NCBI GenBank assembly: GCA_934343805.1
Contig: CAKRIN010000011.1
Coordinates: 1 to 64,000 of the forward strand
Source: an uncultured Lachnospira sp.
Lineage (GTDB): Bacteria; Bacillota; Clostridia; Lachnospirales; Lachnospiraceae
Reading direction: 5' to 3'
Length of the DNA: 64,000 nucleotides
Shown: positions 24,052-32,436 of the stretch, piece after piece
Position numbering within the stretch: position 1 is the stretch's first letter
Layout of the letters: every line of letters begins with the position of its first letter
The notes under the pieces: generated by a model
Seen by the model: the letters and a program-made list of their open reading frames with translations, nothing else
Database searches by the model: none
Told to the model about the DNA's origin: nothing
Translations under genes and position numbers: made by a program

Positions 24052-25185
24052 ATGTATCCAGAAGTTGATTTTTTATATCTTAATGAACAGGAAATGATTA
24101 AGGCGGGCGTTAAGGACATGTCTAAGTGTATAGATACTATGGAAGACGTGCTGAAATGTCTTACAAAGGGTGATTTTGTAATGGGAGGAGAGAATCACAA
24201 TTCCCATGGATGTATGGTTACATTTCCAAATGAATCACCATTTCCTAATATGCCAAAGAATGTAGGCGAAGACAGAAGATTTATGGCTATGCCGGCATAC
24301 ATCGGAGGACCTTTTGATATGGCTGGTATGAAGTGGTATGGATCTAATACGGCTAATAAGGAAATAGGATTACCAAGGTCGATTCTTATGGTAATGCTAA
24401 ATGATAAGACAACGGGTGCACCTGTGTGCCTTATGAGTGGTAATCTTCTCAGTGCATACAGAACAGGTGCTATTCCAGGAGTAGGATTAAGGCATCTTGC
24501 ACCTGAAGGTGCAGAGGTTGGAGCAATATATGGCCCTGGTGTAATGGGAAAGACAAGCCTTGATGCTTTCATGGCCACATGTCCAAAGCTTAATACTCTT
24601 AAGGTAAAGGGAAGAGGAAAGAAATCACTTGATAGTTTTCTTGAATATGTAAAAGCTACATATCCACAGATCACAACATTAACTGTGGTTGATGATATTG
24701 AAACGCTTGTCAGGGATAGTGATGTTATATCATTTGCTGCAACAGCGGGAACAGATCCGTCCAAATATGCATTTGTAAAAGGCGAGTGGATTAAGCCGGG
24801 AGCACTTATTGTAGCACCAAGTGCATTTGACATGGAAACGGATTTTCTTAAGGACAGATGCAAGATGGTGGTGGATAATATTAAGCTGTATGAGGCATGG
24901 GCTGAAGAATATCCTTATCCGACCTTTGGGTCTATTAATATAATCGGCGCCAAATTCACAGATATGTGTCATGATGGTCTTATTACGAAAGATGCTATTA
25001 CTGATATGGGAGATATACTTTTGGGAAATGCGCCAGGAAGAGAAAGCGACGATCAGATTATTGTGTATTCTGTAGGAGGCATGCCGGTAGAAGATGTTGC
25101 ATGGGGTAAGGTGTGCTATGAGAATGCCGTAAAGATGGGGCTTGGAACAAAGCTTAACCTTTGGGATAAACCAGATATGTGCTAG
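24052..25185 (+). CDS. Ornithine cyclodeaminase / mu-crystallin family protein
   Basis: 377 residues with an N-terminal dimerisation/substrate domain and a Rossmann NAD(P) domain marked by GAIYGPGVMGKTSLDAFMAT. The strand-end V-V-D-D-I-E and F-A-A-T-A-G-T-D-P-S resemble the family's nicotinamide region. The substrate segment MKWYGSNTANKEIGLPRS and R-T-G-A-I-P-G-V are family hallmarks. Members deaminate ornithine, reduce ketimines or oxidise amino acids. Close gut homologues have, as I recall, been labelled tyramine oxidase subunit B, but I cannot verify that. With the APC permease and Rid protein it forms a three-gene amine/amino-acid operon ended by a strong terminator. Confidence 0.85.
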   Translation: MYPEVDFLYLNEQEMIKAGVKDMSKCIDTMEDVLKCLTKGDFVMGGENHNSHGCMVTFPNESPFPNMPKNVGEDRRFMAMPAYIGGPFDMAGMKWYGSNTANKEIGLPRSILMVMLNDKTTGAPVCLMSGNLLSAYRTGAIPGVGLRHLAPEGAEVGAIYGPGVMGKTSLDAFMATCPKLNTLKVKGRGKKSLDSFLEYVKATYPQITTLTVVDDIETLVRDSDVISFAATAGTDPSKYAFVKGEWIKPGALIVAPSAFDMETDFLKDRCKMVVDNIKLYEAWAEEYPYPTFGSINIIGAKFTDMCHDGLITKDAITDMGDILLGNAPGRESDDQIIVYSVGGMPVEDVAWGKVCYENAVKMGLGTKLNLWDKPDMC

Positions 25186-25200
25186 ATCTAAAAATGCAGA

Positions 25201-25240
25201 AGACACATTATGCTGTAAAGAGGCATAATGTGTCTTTGTT
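25201..25240 (+). terminator. Terminator of the permease-Rid-OCD operon
   Basis: A perfect 13-bp stem, AGACACATTATGC (25201-25213) with GCATAATGTGTCT (25223-25235), followed by TTGTT. Confidence 0.85.
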
Positions 25241-25250
25241 ATATTATCTT

Positions 25251-25269
25251 ATTCGACATAATTCGACAT
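25251..25269 (+). repeat. Tandem 10-bp direct repeat upstream of the sensory lipoprotein
   Basis: ATTCGACAT occurs at 25251-25259 and 25261-25269, exactly one helical turn apart, in an AT-rich stretch about 85 bases before the 25354 gene. Such spacing suits a direct-repeat activator or response-regulator site; no regulator is identified. Confidence 0.45.
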
Positions 25270-25353
25270 GATTATATAGTATTATATATTACAGGGTAAA
25301 TGCCTTTGTAACATATGAAGTATTATATACGGAACACAAGATGGGGTGGATTA

Positions 25354-27282
25354 ATGGAGAATAGGATAAAAAGAATAATAAGTATACTGCTTTTAGCAGA
25401 TATGCTGGTATTTGTTCTTGTGTCATGCAGCATGCCGGGGAAGAATAAAGAAAATGAAAGAGAACGATTTATTATACAGATAGACCAGGATTACTGGCTT
25501 TCGAGTCTCGGAAAAATGTTACAGCAGCATTTTCCTGATATAGAATTTGATTTTGTTATAAGCCAGAGTGGGGCGCAGTATCTTAATGATGCAGCAGTTA
25601 ATGATGATCTGGCAGATATTATAATAGATGAATCTTCGTGGACGCAGACATCATATATGGATGATGATTATGATATTGATCCCGGGGATTATTTATATGA
25701 TTTTGCGTGGACGGACATAACGAATATGTTTTATAAAGTATATCTGGATGGATTTACTAATGCAGACGGGTCAGTAAACTGGCTTCCGGGAGCTGCAAGT
25801 GTAGAGGGAATACTTGCTAATAAAGAGCTGTTTGAACAATATGGAATAGAGATTCCATCAGACTATAAGACGTTTGTTGAAGCGTGCAATGAATTCAGTG
25901 AGCATGGCGTAAGAGGATTTGCAACTGACTACAAATATGATTATACTGATTCATATATGCTTCAGGCATGGTCAATTCCATTGCTTCAGAGTTACAGAGG
26001 CAGAACGTGGCGGGATCAGGCGATATCGGGCGATGTGGATTATCTGCCTGAGGAGCTGGGTATAGAGTTGTTTACAAGGCTGCGTCAGGTACTTGATGAC
26101 ACAGATGCACAGGCTGATGATATAACGAGGGGATACTCCAGAGTATTTGATGATTTTGTTACAGGGAAAGTGGCAATGATAAGACAGAGTACTAATATAG
26201 CAGAGTATCAGCAGGAGGGAATGGACAATCTTATTCTTCTGCCGTATTTTGGAGAAACGGAAAGCGATAACTGGTATTTTAGTACACCAGGATATTCGGT
26301 TGCAATGAATGGAAAGCTCAAAGGAACCGGTAAGAGAGAAGAACAGGCGCTTGATATTGTAAGATATCTGTTCAGCACTGAAGTTATGAATGCTATGGCT
26401 GAAAGAATACAGTCGTTTGTAGTTTATAACAAGGATGTAAATGTAGATGTACAGGATATATTTGCCAATGTCATTCCATATATGGAGAGTAACAGGATGT
26501 ATACATACATAAGAAATGATAATGTGTGCAGGGCAAGCTATGCATCAGTACAAAGTATGCTGTCTGAAGATACAGATGCAATTGAAGCGTGCAGAATATT
26601 TAATGAAAACTACAAATGCGTCAGGGAGAAAGCTCCTGTGATAACGACATTTGATAAAGGTTACCAGTGGCAGGTAAAGGATACAGGCAGTGAGGCATTT
26701 TCTGCAAGGGTTAACACCTTAAGAAAAATATGTGGCACACAGCTTCTTATAGCACCTGCTGCCATGAATGCCGGAGATATCTATGAAGGGGATTATACAG
26801 CAGCACAGCTTCAGGCGCTTCTTATGGGAGGCGGAGTGAGATTTTATACAAAAAATGCTTCCGGTAAAGAGATAAAAGCTGTTGTCAGATGCCTGGTAGA
26901 AGGGTGTGGAAGGGATGATGATCCTATTTCATGGGATACGCTTCCTGCGTCAAGTGGATTTGTTATGAAGATATCAAAAGATGTCAATGGAAATATGTAT
27001 CTTGAGGACATTCTTGTTGATGGGAAGCCGATAGATGACGAAAAAATATATTCTTTCTGTTATGTTGACGTTTATGGTCATACTTTGTTGGAAACTGCAT
27101 ATAATTATGATGTGTCAGAACATAGCGGAATCCATATGTATAAAAAGGAAATGGACATAAATGAGGGAGAAGAATATGATGGATATGTAGCTCATGAAAG
27201 GAAAGTATCTGAACAATGGATACAGTATTTTATAGATGGTAATAAGCTTATTCCACCTCAAGAATACATAATTAAAGAGTGA
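25354..27282 (+). CDS. Lipoprotein: solute-binding-protein domain plus 5'-nucleotidase-C-like domain
   Basis: The ATG at 25354 gives a lipoprotein signal ending L-V-S-C (Cys25); an upstream ATG at 25315 lacks a good ribosome site. Residues about 35-430 resemble an ABC-type extracellular solute-binding protein (family 1 style: WLPGAASVEGILANKELFEQ, YGIEIPSDYKTFVEACNEFS, then a FVTGKVAMIRQ core). Residues about 465-600 look like a 5'-nucleotidase C-terminal domain (GDIYEGDYTAAQLQALLMGG, SSGFVMKISKD, ILVDGKPIDDEKIYS). No permease or ATPase subunits follow; instead a hybrid histidine kinase starts 27 bases downstream. The protein therefore probably serves as an external sensor feeding that kinase rather than as an importer (inference). 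Confidence 0.82.
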   Translation: MENRIKRIISILLLADMLVFVLVSCSMPGKNKENERERFIIQIDQDYWLSSLGKMLQQHFPDIEFDFVISQSGAQYLNDAAVNDDLADIIIDESSWTQTSYMDDDYDIDPGDYLYDFAWTDITNMFYKVYLDGFTNADGSVNWLPGAASVEGILANKELFEQYGIEIPSDYKTFVEACNEFSEHGVRGFATDYKYDYTDSYMLQAWSIPLLQSYRGRTWRDQAISGDVDYLPEELGIELFTRLRQVLDDTDAQADDITRGYSRVFDDFVTGKVAMIRQSTNIAEYQQEGMDNLILLPYFGETESDNWYFSTPGYSVAMNGKLKGTGKREEQALDIVRYLFSTEVMNAMAERIQSFVVYNKDVNVDVQDIFANVIPYMESNRMYTYIRNDNVCRASYASVQSMLSEDTDAIEACRIFNENYKCVREKAPVITTFDKGYQWQVKDTGSEAFSARVNTLRKICGTQLLIAPAAMNAGDIYEGDYTAAQLQALLMGGGVRFYTKNASGKEIKAVVRCLVEGCGRDDDPISWDTLPASSGFVMKISKDVNGNMYLEDILVDGKPIDDEKIYSFCYVDVYGHTLLETAYNYDVSEHSGIHMYKKEMDINEGEEYDGYVAHERKVSEQWIQYFIDGNKLIPPQEYIIKE

Positions 27283-27309
27283 CAATCCGAGGGGAAAGGG
27301 AAAAGTCAG

Positions 27310-29850
27310 TTGAGAAAGAATGAATCAAAAAAGTATTTTTTTGCAGCAGTGGGAGTTGCTGTAATAGTTTTTATATGTGTAGGGATAATCATGCTGAACT
27401 ATTCAATTGAGGTAAGAAATGAATTGTACAGAACAAGTTCAAAGAATCTGAATGAAGTATACACACAGGTATGTGAGAAATTCATGCAGATAACTAACCA
27501 GCAATGGAAGCTTCTGGGGATGACAGGCGATTTTATAGAAGAAGCAGATGGTAATATTGATGATATAAAGAGATTCCTTGATGAATGGAAAGAAGAGTGG
27601 CATTATACTGAGTTTTATTTTATAGATGATGATTGCAATTATATGTCATCTTCGGGGGAAAAAGGATATCTTGAGCTTGGAAGTGCGTGGAGCAGTCTTG
27701 TGCTTGACAGAGAAAATATTGTTGTTGACGGATCGCTTCCTGGAAGTAACGAGGTGATGTTTTTTGCTATTCCGGTTAAACCGGCAGTCATAGGAGGGTT
27801 TACTTACAATTCCATAGCAATTTCCTATGATACTGATTCTGTTAACAGGGAATTGGGGGTAAAAGCATTTGCACATAATACGAGCAGTTACATTGTATAC
27901 AATAATGGAGATATTGTGTTAAAGTCAGAGGGGAGTGCAGATATAGGTGGTAATATATTTTATCACTTAAGAAATGCATCTATTCCTGGAAAATCGTTGG
28001 ATGGATTTATGAATAGTGTGAAAGCCGGAGAGTCTGGTGATATGTATTTCAGTCTGGATAATGAAGGATATTATCTTGTATATGTTCCGGTTGGTTTTAA
28101 GGACTGGGGATTAATATCAATGGTTCCTATGGATATAGCCAATGCAGGATTTGTGTTTATACAGCAAAAGACTGTGCTTATGACTGTGTATATTGGAGCA
28201 TTGCTTCTTATTGTTGCAACAGTAGTTCTTTATACATATTATAAGAGATATGCGAGTGTCAAGAATCATGAAATTGCGCGTCGTGACATGTTGTTTTCTA
28301 TTATGGGAAAGAATCTGGATGACGTGTATATTATGCTTTCATGGGGAGACTGGGAGAAATTATATGTAAGTACCAATGTTGACAGAGTTCTTGGGATAAA
28401 GAATGATGATACCTGTAATCTTGCATTCGATTTCAGATATCTTGAAAAGAAGGGCGAAGTGCCACGATGGAGGGATATAACACGTTTAAAGAAAGGGGAG
28501 TCAGCGGTTAATGAATATTGGATAAAGCCGGCTGGAGCATGTGAGTACAGACTATTTAAGCAGGGCAGTTATCATATAGATAAAGATGGGGATGATGTTC
28601 TTATTATAATTCTTTCAGACAGAACTTATGAGCAGCAGATTCGAGGACATATAGAAGATGCGCTTCATACAGCTGAGGCCGCTAATCTTGCAAAAAGCCA
28701 GTTCTTATCTAATATGAGTCATGATATAAGAACTCCAATGAATGCAATCGTAGGCTTTTCGCAGCTTCTTTTACGGAATGAAAAGAAGCCAGAAAAGGTT
28801 AAAAAATATGCCCAGAACATAGTAGTATCAAGCCATCATCTGCTTAGTCTTATTAATGATGTTCTTGATATGAGCAAGATTGAATCTGGAAAGACAACAC
28901 TTAATATCAGTGATGTTGATATTGCTGACGTTGTTCTGGAAATAGACAGTATTATAAGACCGCAGGCAACACTGAAGAATCAGACATTTACAGTCTGTTC
29001 AGGAAATGTTAAACATGGTTGTATTAAGGCAGATAAGTTAAGGCTTAATCAGATACTGCTTAATATTTTATCTAATGCGGTAAAATATACGCGGTATGGA
29101 GGAAACATAATATTTGACATTAATGAAATCAGTACAATTGGAATGCAGTTTGCACAATATAGTTTTACGATAACAGATGATGGTATTGGAATGAGTAAAG
29201 AATATATTAATGATATATTCAAGCCGTTTTCGCGTGAAGAGAATGGGTACACAGAAAATATTCAGGGAACAGGTCTTGGCATGGCAATAACAAAGAATCT
29301 TATAGATCTTATGGGCGGAACTATCAGAGTAGACAGTGAACCTGGAAAAGGCAGTACATTTGAGGTGATTATGGAATTCGTTATTTCTGAAAAGAATAAG
29401 GATACGGGTAATGCTATTGATGATTGCTCTGACAGAAAAAATGAGGATGAAGCAGAACCAGACAGAGTATTAGAAGGTAAACATTTTCTTCTGGCAGAGG
29501 ATAATATTATCAATATAGAGATGATGAGTGAGTTCTTTGAATCTGAAGGAGCGGTTTGCAGTTGTGTGAGGAGCGGAATGGCTGTAGCTGCAGCGTTTAA
29601 CAATTCATCTGATGGGCAGTATGATATGATTTTTATGGATGTCCAGATGCCGGGAATGGATGGATGCGAGGCGGCAAGAATAATAAGGAGCATGGATCGG
29701 CCGGATGCTAAAACTATTCCAATAATTGCAATGACAGCCAATGCCTTCTCTGATGATGAAAAAGCAGCCTTAAATAGTGGAATGAACGCACAACTTACTA
29801 AGCCTATAAATCCAGAAAAGGTTAGAGAGACTGTTAGAGAATTTACATAG
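27310..29850 (+). CDS. Hybrid sensor histidine kinase with C-terminal receiver
   Basis: A TTG start after AGGGGAAAGGGA. 846 residues: TM1 (about 10-32), a Cache-like extracellular domain (about 35-290), TM2 (about 293-313), a PAS-like region (about 330-440), then HisKA with FLSNMSHDIRTPMNAIVGFS (His471), HATPase_c with N-A-V-K-Y-T, D-D-G-I-G-M and G-T-G-L-G-M-A boxes, and a REC domain with phospho-acceptor Asp777 in FMDVQMPGMDG and the conserved Lys in LTKPINPEKV. There is no DNA-binding output, so the signal must go to an unlinked phosphotransfer protein or regulator. It is paired with the lipoprotein upstream. The last codons overlap the first TTTACA box of the phosphate operon. Confidence 0.93.
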   Translation: MRKNESKKYFFAAVGVAVIVFICVGIIMLNYSIEVRNELYRTSSKNLNEVYTQVCEKFMQITNQQWKLLGMTGDFIEEADGNIDDIKRFLDEWKEEWHYTEFYFIDDDCNYMSSSGEKGYLELGSAWSSLVLDRENIVVDGSLPGSNEVMFFAIPVKPAVIGGFTYNSIAISYDTDSVNRELGVKAFAHNTSSYIVYNNGDIVLKSEGSADIGGNIFYHLRNASIPGKSLDGFMNSVKAGESGDMYFSLDNEGYYLVYVPVGFKDWGLISMVPMDIANAGFVFIQQKTVLMTVYIGALLLIVATVVLYTYYKRYASVKNHEIARRDMLFSIMGKNLDDVYIMLSWGDWEKLYVSTNVDRVLGIKNDDTCNLAFDFRYLEKKGEVPRWRDITRLKKGESAVNEYWIKPAGACEYRLFKQGSYHIDKDGDDVLIIILSDRTYEQQIRGHIEDALHTAEAANLAKSQFLSNMSHDIRTPMNAIVGFSQLLLRNEKKPEKVKKYAQNIVVSSHHLLSLINDVLDMSKIESGKTTLNISDVDIADVVLEIDSIIRPQATLKNQTFTVCSGNVKHGCIKADKLRLNQILLNILSNAVKYTRYGGNIIFDINEISTIGMQFAQYSFTITDDGIGMSKEYINDIFKPFSREENGYTENIQGTGLGMAITKNLIDLMGGTIRVDSEPGKGSTFEVIMEFVISEKNKDTGNAIDDCSDRKNEDEAEPDRVLEGKHFLLAEDNIINIEMMSEFFESEGAVCSCVRSGMAVAAAFNNSSDGQYDMIFMDVQMPGMDGCEAARIIRSMDRPDAKTIPIIAMTANAFSDDEKAALNSGMNAQLTKPINPEKVRETVREFT

Positions 29851-29896
29851 ATTTTACATAACCAACATAATACATTTTACAAAGCTCATTTAAAAT
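29842..29896 (+). promoter_or_regulatory. Candidate Pho box array before the phosphate operon
   Basis: TTTACA hexamers occur at 29842 and 29853 (11 bp apart) and again at 29876 (23 bp on), with a degraded CAACAT copy near 29863. This is close to the TT(A/C/T)ACA repeats with 11-bp phasing bound by Bacillus PhoP. A TAAAAT at 29891-29896 could be the -10, with no good -35, as expected for an activated promoter. The gene downstream encodes a phosphate transporter followed by phoP-phoR. Confidence 0.6.
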
Positions 29897-29941
29897 ACAC
29901 ATGATGTGTGAAAAGTCGTTTTAAAAAGGAGCTTATGTAAA

Positions 29942-31732
29942 ATGGATATTTTTGGTGTATTAACAATGGCAGGAGGTCTGGCATTATTTTTGTATGGAAT
30001 GAATGTTATGGGAGATTCTCTTGCAAAACTGTCAGGTGGTAAGCTGGAACAGATATTGGAGAAGCTGACATCTAAAAAGATTATGGCGGTACTTCTTGGA
30101 CTGGCTGTAACAGCAGTTATACAGTCATCCTCAGCAACAACAGTTATGGTTGTTGGTTTTGTTAACTCAGGTATAATGCAGCTTTCACAGGCGGTAGGCA
30201 TTATTATGGGAGCTAACATTGGAACAACGGTTACGTCGTGGATGTTATCACTTACCGGTATTAATGGTGCTGGCTGGATTCAGATTCTTAAGCCATCATC
30301 ATTTTCCCCTGTACTTGCAGTTATTGGTGTTATTATGACGATGACATGCAAGGATAATTCCAAGAAAAAAGATATTGGTAATATTCTTCTTGGATTTGCA
30401 ATTCTTATGTTTGGAATGGAAACTATGAGTGGTTCGGTGGCGCCACTTGCAGATAATGAAAAGTTTACAGGCATGCTTACGTTATTTTCAAATCCTATAT
30501 TTGGATTACTTGCAGGTACAGTACTTACGGCAGTCATACAGTCATCATCAGCTTCCGTTGGTATTCTGCAGGCTTTATGTATTACGGGCGCAGTTAATTA
30601 TGCAACAGCAATTCCAATTATTATGGGACAGAATATAGGAACATGTGTCACAGCGCTTATATCATCTATAGGAGCTAAAAAGAATGCCAAGAGAGCATCT
30701 ATGATACATCTTTATTTTAATATGATAGGAACAGTAATATTTATGGTTATATTCTATACACTGAATATGTTTATAGGATTTGACTTTCTGTCTAAGCCTG
30801 CAGGAGCAGCAGGAATAGCTGTGATTCACAGTCTGTTTAATATAGGATGTGTAATAGTGCTGTTTCCATTTTCTAATATGCTTGTCAAGCTTGCAACTCT
30901 GTCTATTCCAGAAGGAAAACATGAGGAGACAGCCCAGACAGGGATTGAAGCAGATCTGGCTGCACTTGATGAAAGATTTCTGGATACTCCTGCAGTTGCA
31001 ATGGAGTTATGCAGAAATACAGCTGTTAAGATGGCAAAGTTATCACAGAGGGCACTGGATGCATCACTTGACATGATAAGCAATTATTCGGATACTGCAT
31101 ATGATGAGGTTGCTGCCATGGAAGAGAATGTTGACTTATATGAGGACAAGCTTGGTACATATCTTGTTAAGGTAGGGAACTGTGACTTGTCAAGACACGA
31201 TAATCATACATTTTCTATATTGCTTCACTGCATGAGTGATTTTGAGAGAATATCAGATCATGCTATTAATATTGCCAAATCTGCAAGACAGATGAATGAA
31301 AAAGACTCTTCTTTTTCACAAAATGCACGCAAAGAGCTTGAAACATTTGCAAAAGCGGTACATGATATAGTTGATAACACTGTTAATGTATTTGAGAATC
31401 AGGATATAGAGGCTGCTAAACATATTGAACCGCTGGAACAGGTTATTGACGGACTTAATCTGGAAATAAAGCAGCGTCATATAGGCAGGTTAAGAAAGGG
31501 CAAATGTACAATAGAGACAGGATTAGTACTTGAAGATATTATGACTAATTTTGAAAGAGTATCGGATCATTGCTCTAACATAGCAGTGTGCATGATAGAA
31601 GTAAGAGACAATGGATTTGAAACACATGGATATCTGGAGCATCTTACTAATGAGGATAATCCGGAATTCGCAAAAGAATGCAGAGAGTTCTATAAGCAGT
31701 ATCAGCTTCCAGAGCTAAAATCTGCCAATTAA
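29942..31732 (+). CDS. Na/Pi cotransporter family protein with PhoU-like C-terminal domain
   Basis: 596 residues. The N-terminal about 315 carry the two inverted NptA/SLC34-type repeats with the Q-S-S-S signature twice (AVIQSSSATTVMVVG and AVIQSSSASVGILQ), each followed by M-G-x-N-I-G-T. These line the sodium/phosphate path. Residues about 345-570 are a helical PhoU domain (two repeats, DFERISDHAINIAK and NFERVSDHCSNIAV), a cytosolic element thought to link transport to PhoR signalling. The gene starts after GGAG and is followed 17 bases later by phoP and phoR, so phosphate uptake and phosphate sensing are one operon. Confidence 0.93.
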   Translation: MDIFGVLTMAGGLALFLYGMNVMGDSLAKLSGGKLEQILEKLTSKKIMAVLLGLAVTAVIQSSSATTVMVVGFVNSGIMQLSQAVGIIMGANIGTTVTSWMLSLTGINGAGWIQILKPSSFSPVLAVIGVIMTMTCKDNSKKKDIGNILLGFAILMFGMETMSGSVAPLADNEKFTGMLTLFSNPIFGLLAGTVLTAVIQSSSASVGILQALCITGAVNYATAIPIIMGQNIGTCVTALISSIGAKKNAKRASMIHLYFNMIGTVIFMVIFYTLNMFIGFDFLSKPAGAAGIAVIHSLFNIGCVIVLFPFSNMLVKLATLSIPEGKHEETAQTGIEADLAALDERFLDTPAVAMELCRNTAVKMAKLSQRALDASLDMISNYSDTAYDEVAAMEENVDLYEDKLGTYLVKVGNCDLSRHDNHTFSILLHCMSDFERISDHAINIAKSARQMNEKDSSFSQNARKELETFAKAVHDIVDNTVNVFENQDIEAAKHIEPLEQVIDGLNLEIKQRHIGRLRKGKCTIETGLVLEDIMTNFERVSDHCSNIAVCMIEVRDNGFETHGYLEHLTNEDNPEFAKECREFYKQYQLPELKSAN

Positions 31733-31749
31733 GAACAGGAGATGAGAAT

Positions 31750-32418
31750 ATGGCTCTTATATATATTGTTGAGGATGATGAAAGCATAAGGGAGATAGAG
31801 ACAATTGCACTTAAGAATAGTGGTCATATGGTAGGTGCATTTGGCAGTTCCAAAGAGTTTTTCAAAAAACTGGATGAGATTCTGCCAGATCTTGTATTGC
31901 TTGATATTATGCTTCCTGATGAGAGCGGATATGACATTATTAAGAAGCTGAGGTCACATGCGGCAACTAAAAGATTACCGGTTATTATGGTAACAGCGAA
32001 GTCAACTGAACTGGATATGATTAAAGGCCTGGATGATGGCGCTGATGATTATATAAAGAAGCCTTTTTCAGTAATGGAGCTTATTACAAGAGTTAAGGCG
32101 TTGTTGAGAAGAACAGAAGCCGATGAGGCAAAGACACTTGAGGTTGGGGAAATTGAGCTTAATCATGAAAGACATACAGTTACAGTGTCAGGTAAACCGG
32201 TAGAACTTACATTTAAGGAATATGAGCTGTTGAGATATCTTATGGCTAATAAGAATATAGTGCTTTCTAGGGAGTCAATTGTTCTTAAGGTATGGGGAAC
32301 CGAATTTGAGGGTGAGTCAAGAACTGTTGATATGCATATCAAAACATTGAGACAGAAGCTTATGGATTCGGGAAGCAGAATCCGTACTGTAAGAAATGTT
32401 GGTTATGTTATTGAATAA
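31750..32418 (+). CDS. phoP: OmpR/PhoB-family response regulator (PhoP-like)
   Basis: 222 residues: receiver domain with acidic pocket EDDE, phospho-acceptor Asp52 (LVLLDIMLPDESG), Thr in VMVTAKS and Lys in Y-I-K-K-P-F, followed by a winged-helix effector (residues about 128-222: LTFKEYELLRYLMANKNIVL, RTVDMHIKTLRQKL, IRTVRNVGYVIE). It should bind direct-repeat sites such as the TTTACA boxes upstream of the transporter gene. Phosphate assignment comes from the operon with the NptA-PhoU gene and is strong but indirect. It lies 18 bases before the kinase start region. Confidence 0.9.
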   Translation: MALIYIVEDDESIREIETIALKNSGHMVGAFGSSKEFFKKLDEILPDLVLLDIMLPDESGYDIIKKLRSHAATKRLPVIMVTAKSTELDMIKGLDDGADDYIKKPFSVMELITRVKALLRRTEADEAKTLEVGEIELNHERHTVTVSGKPVELTFKEYELLRYLMANKNIVLSRESIVLKVWGTEFEGESRTVDMHIKTLRQKLMDSGSRIRTVRNVGYVIE

Positions 32419-32436
32419 TTCAGATTGGAATGTGTT

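Noticed and set aside
24195..24863. 222-residue minus-strand frame over the ornithine-cyclodeaminase-like gene
   Set aside because: Fully antisense to a well-supported enzyme with visible NAD-binding motif; no ribosome site.
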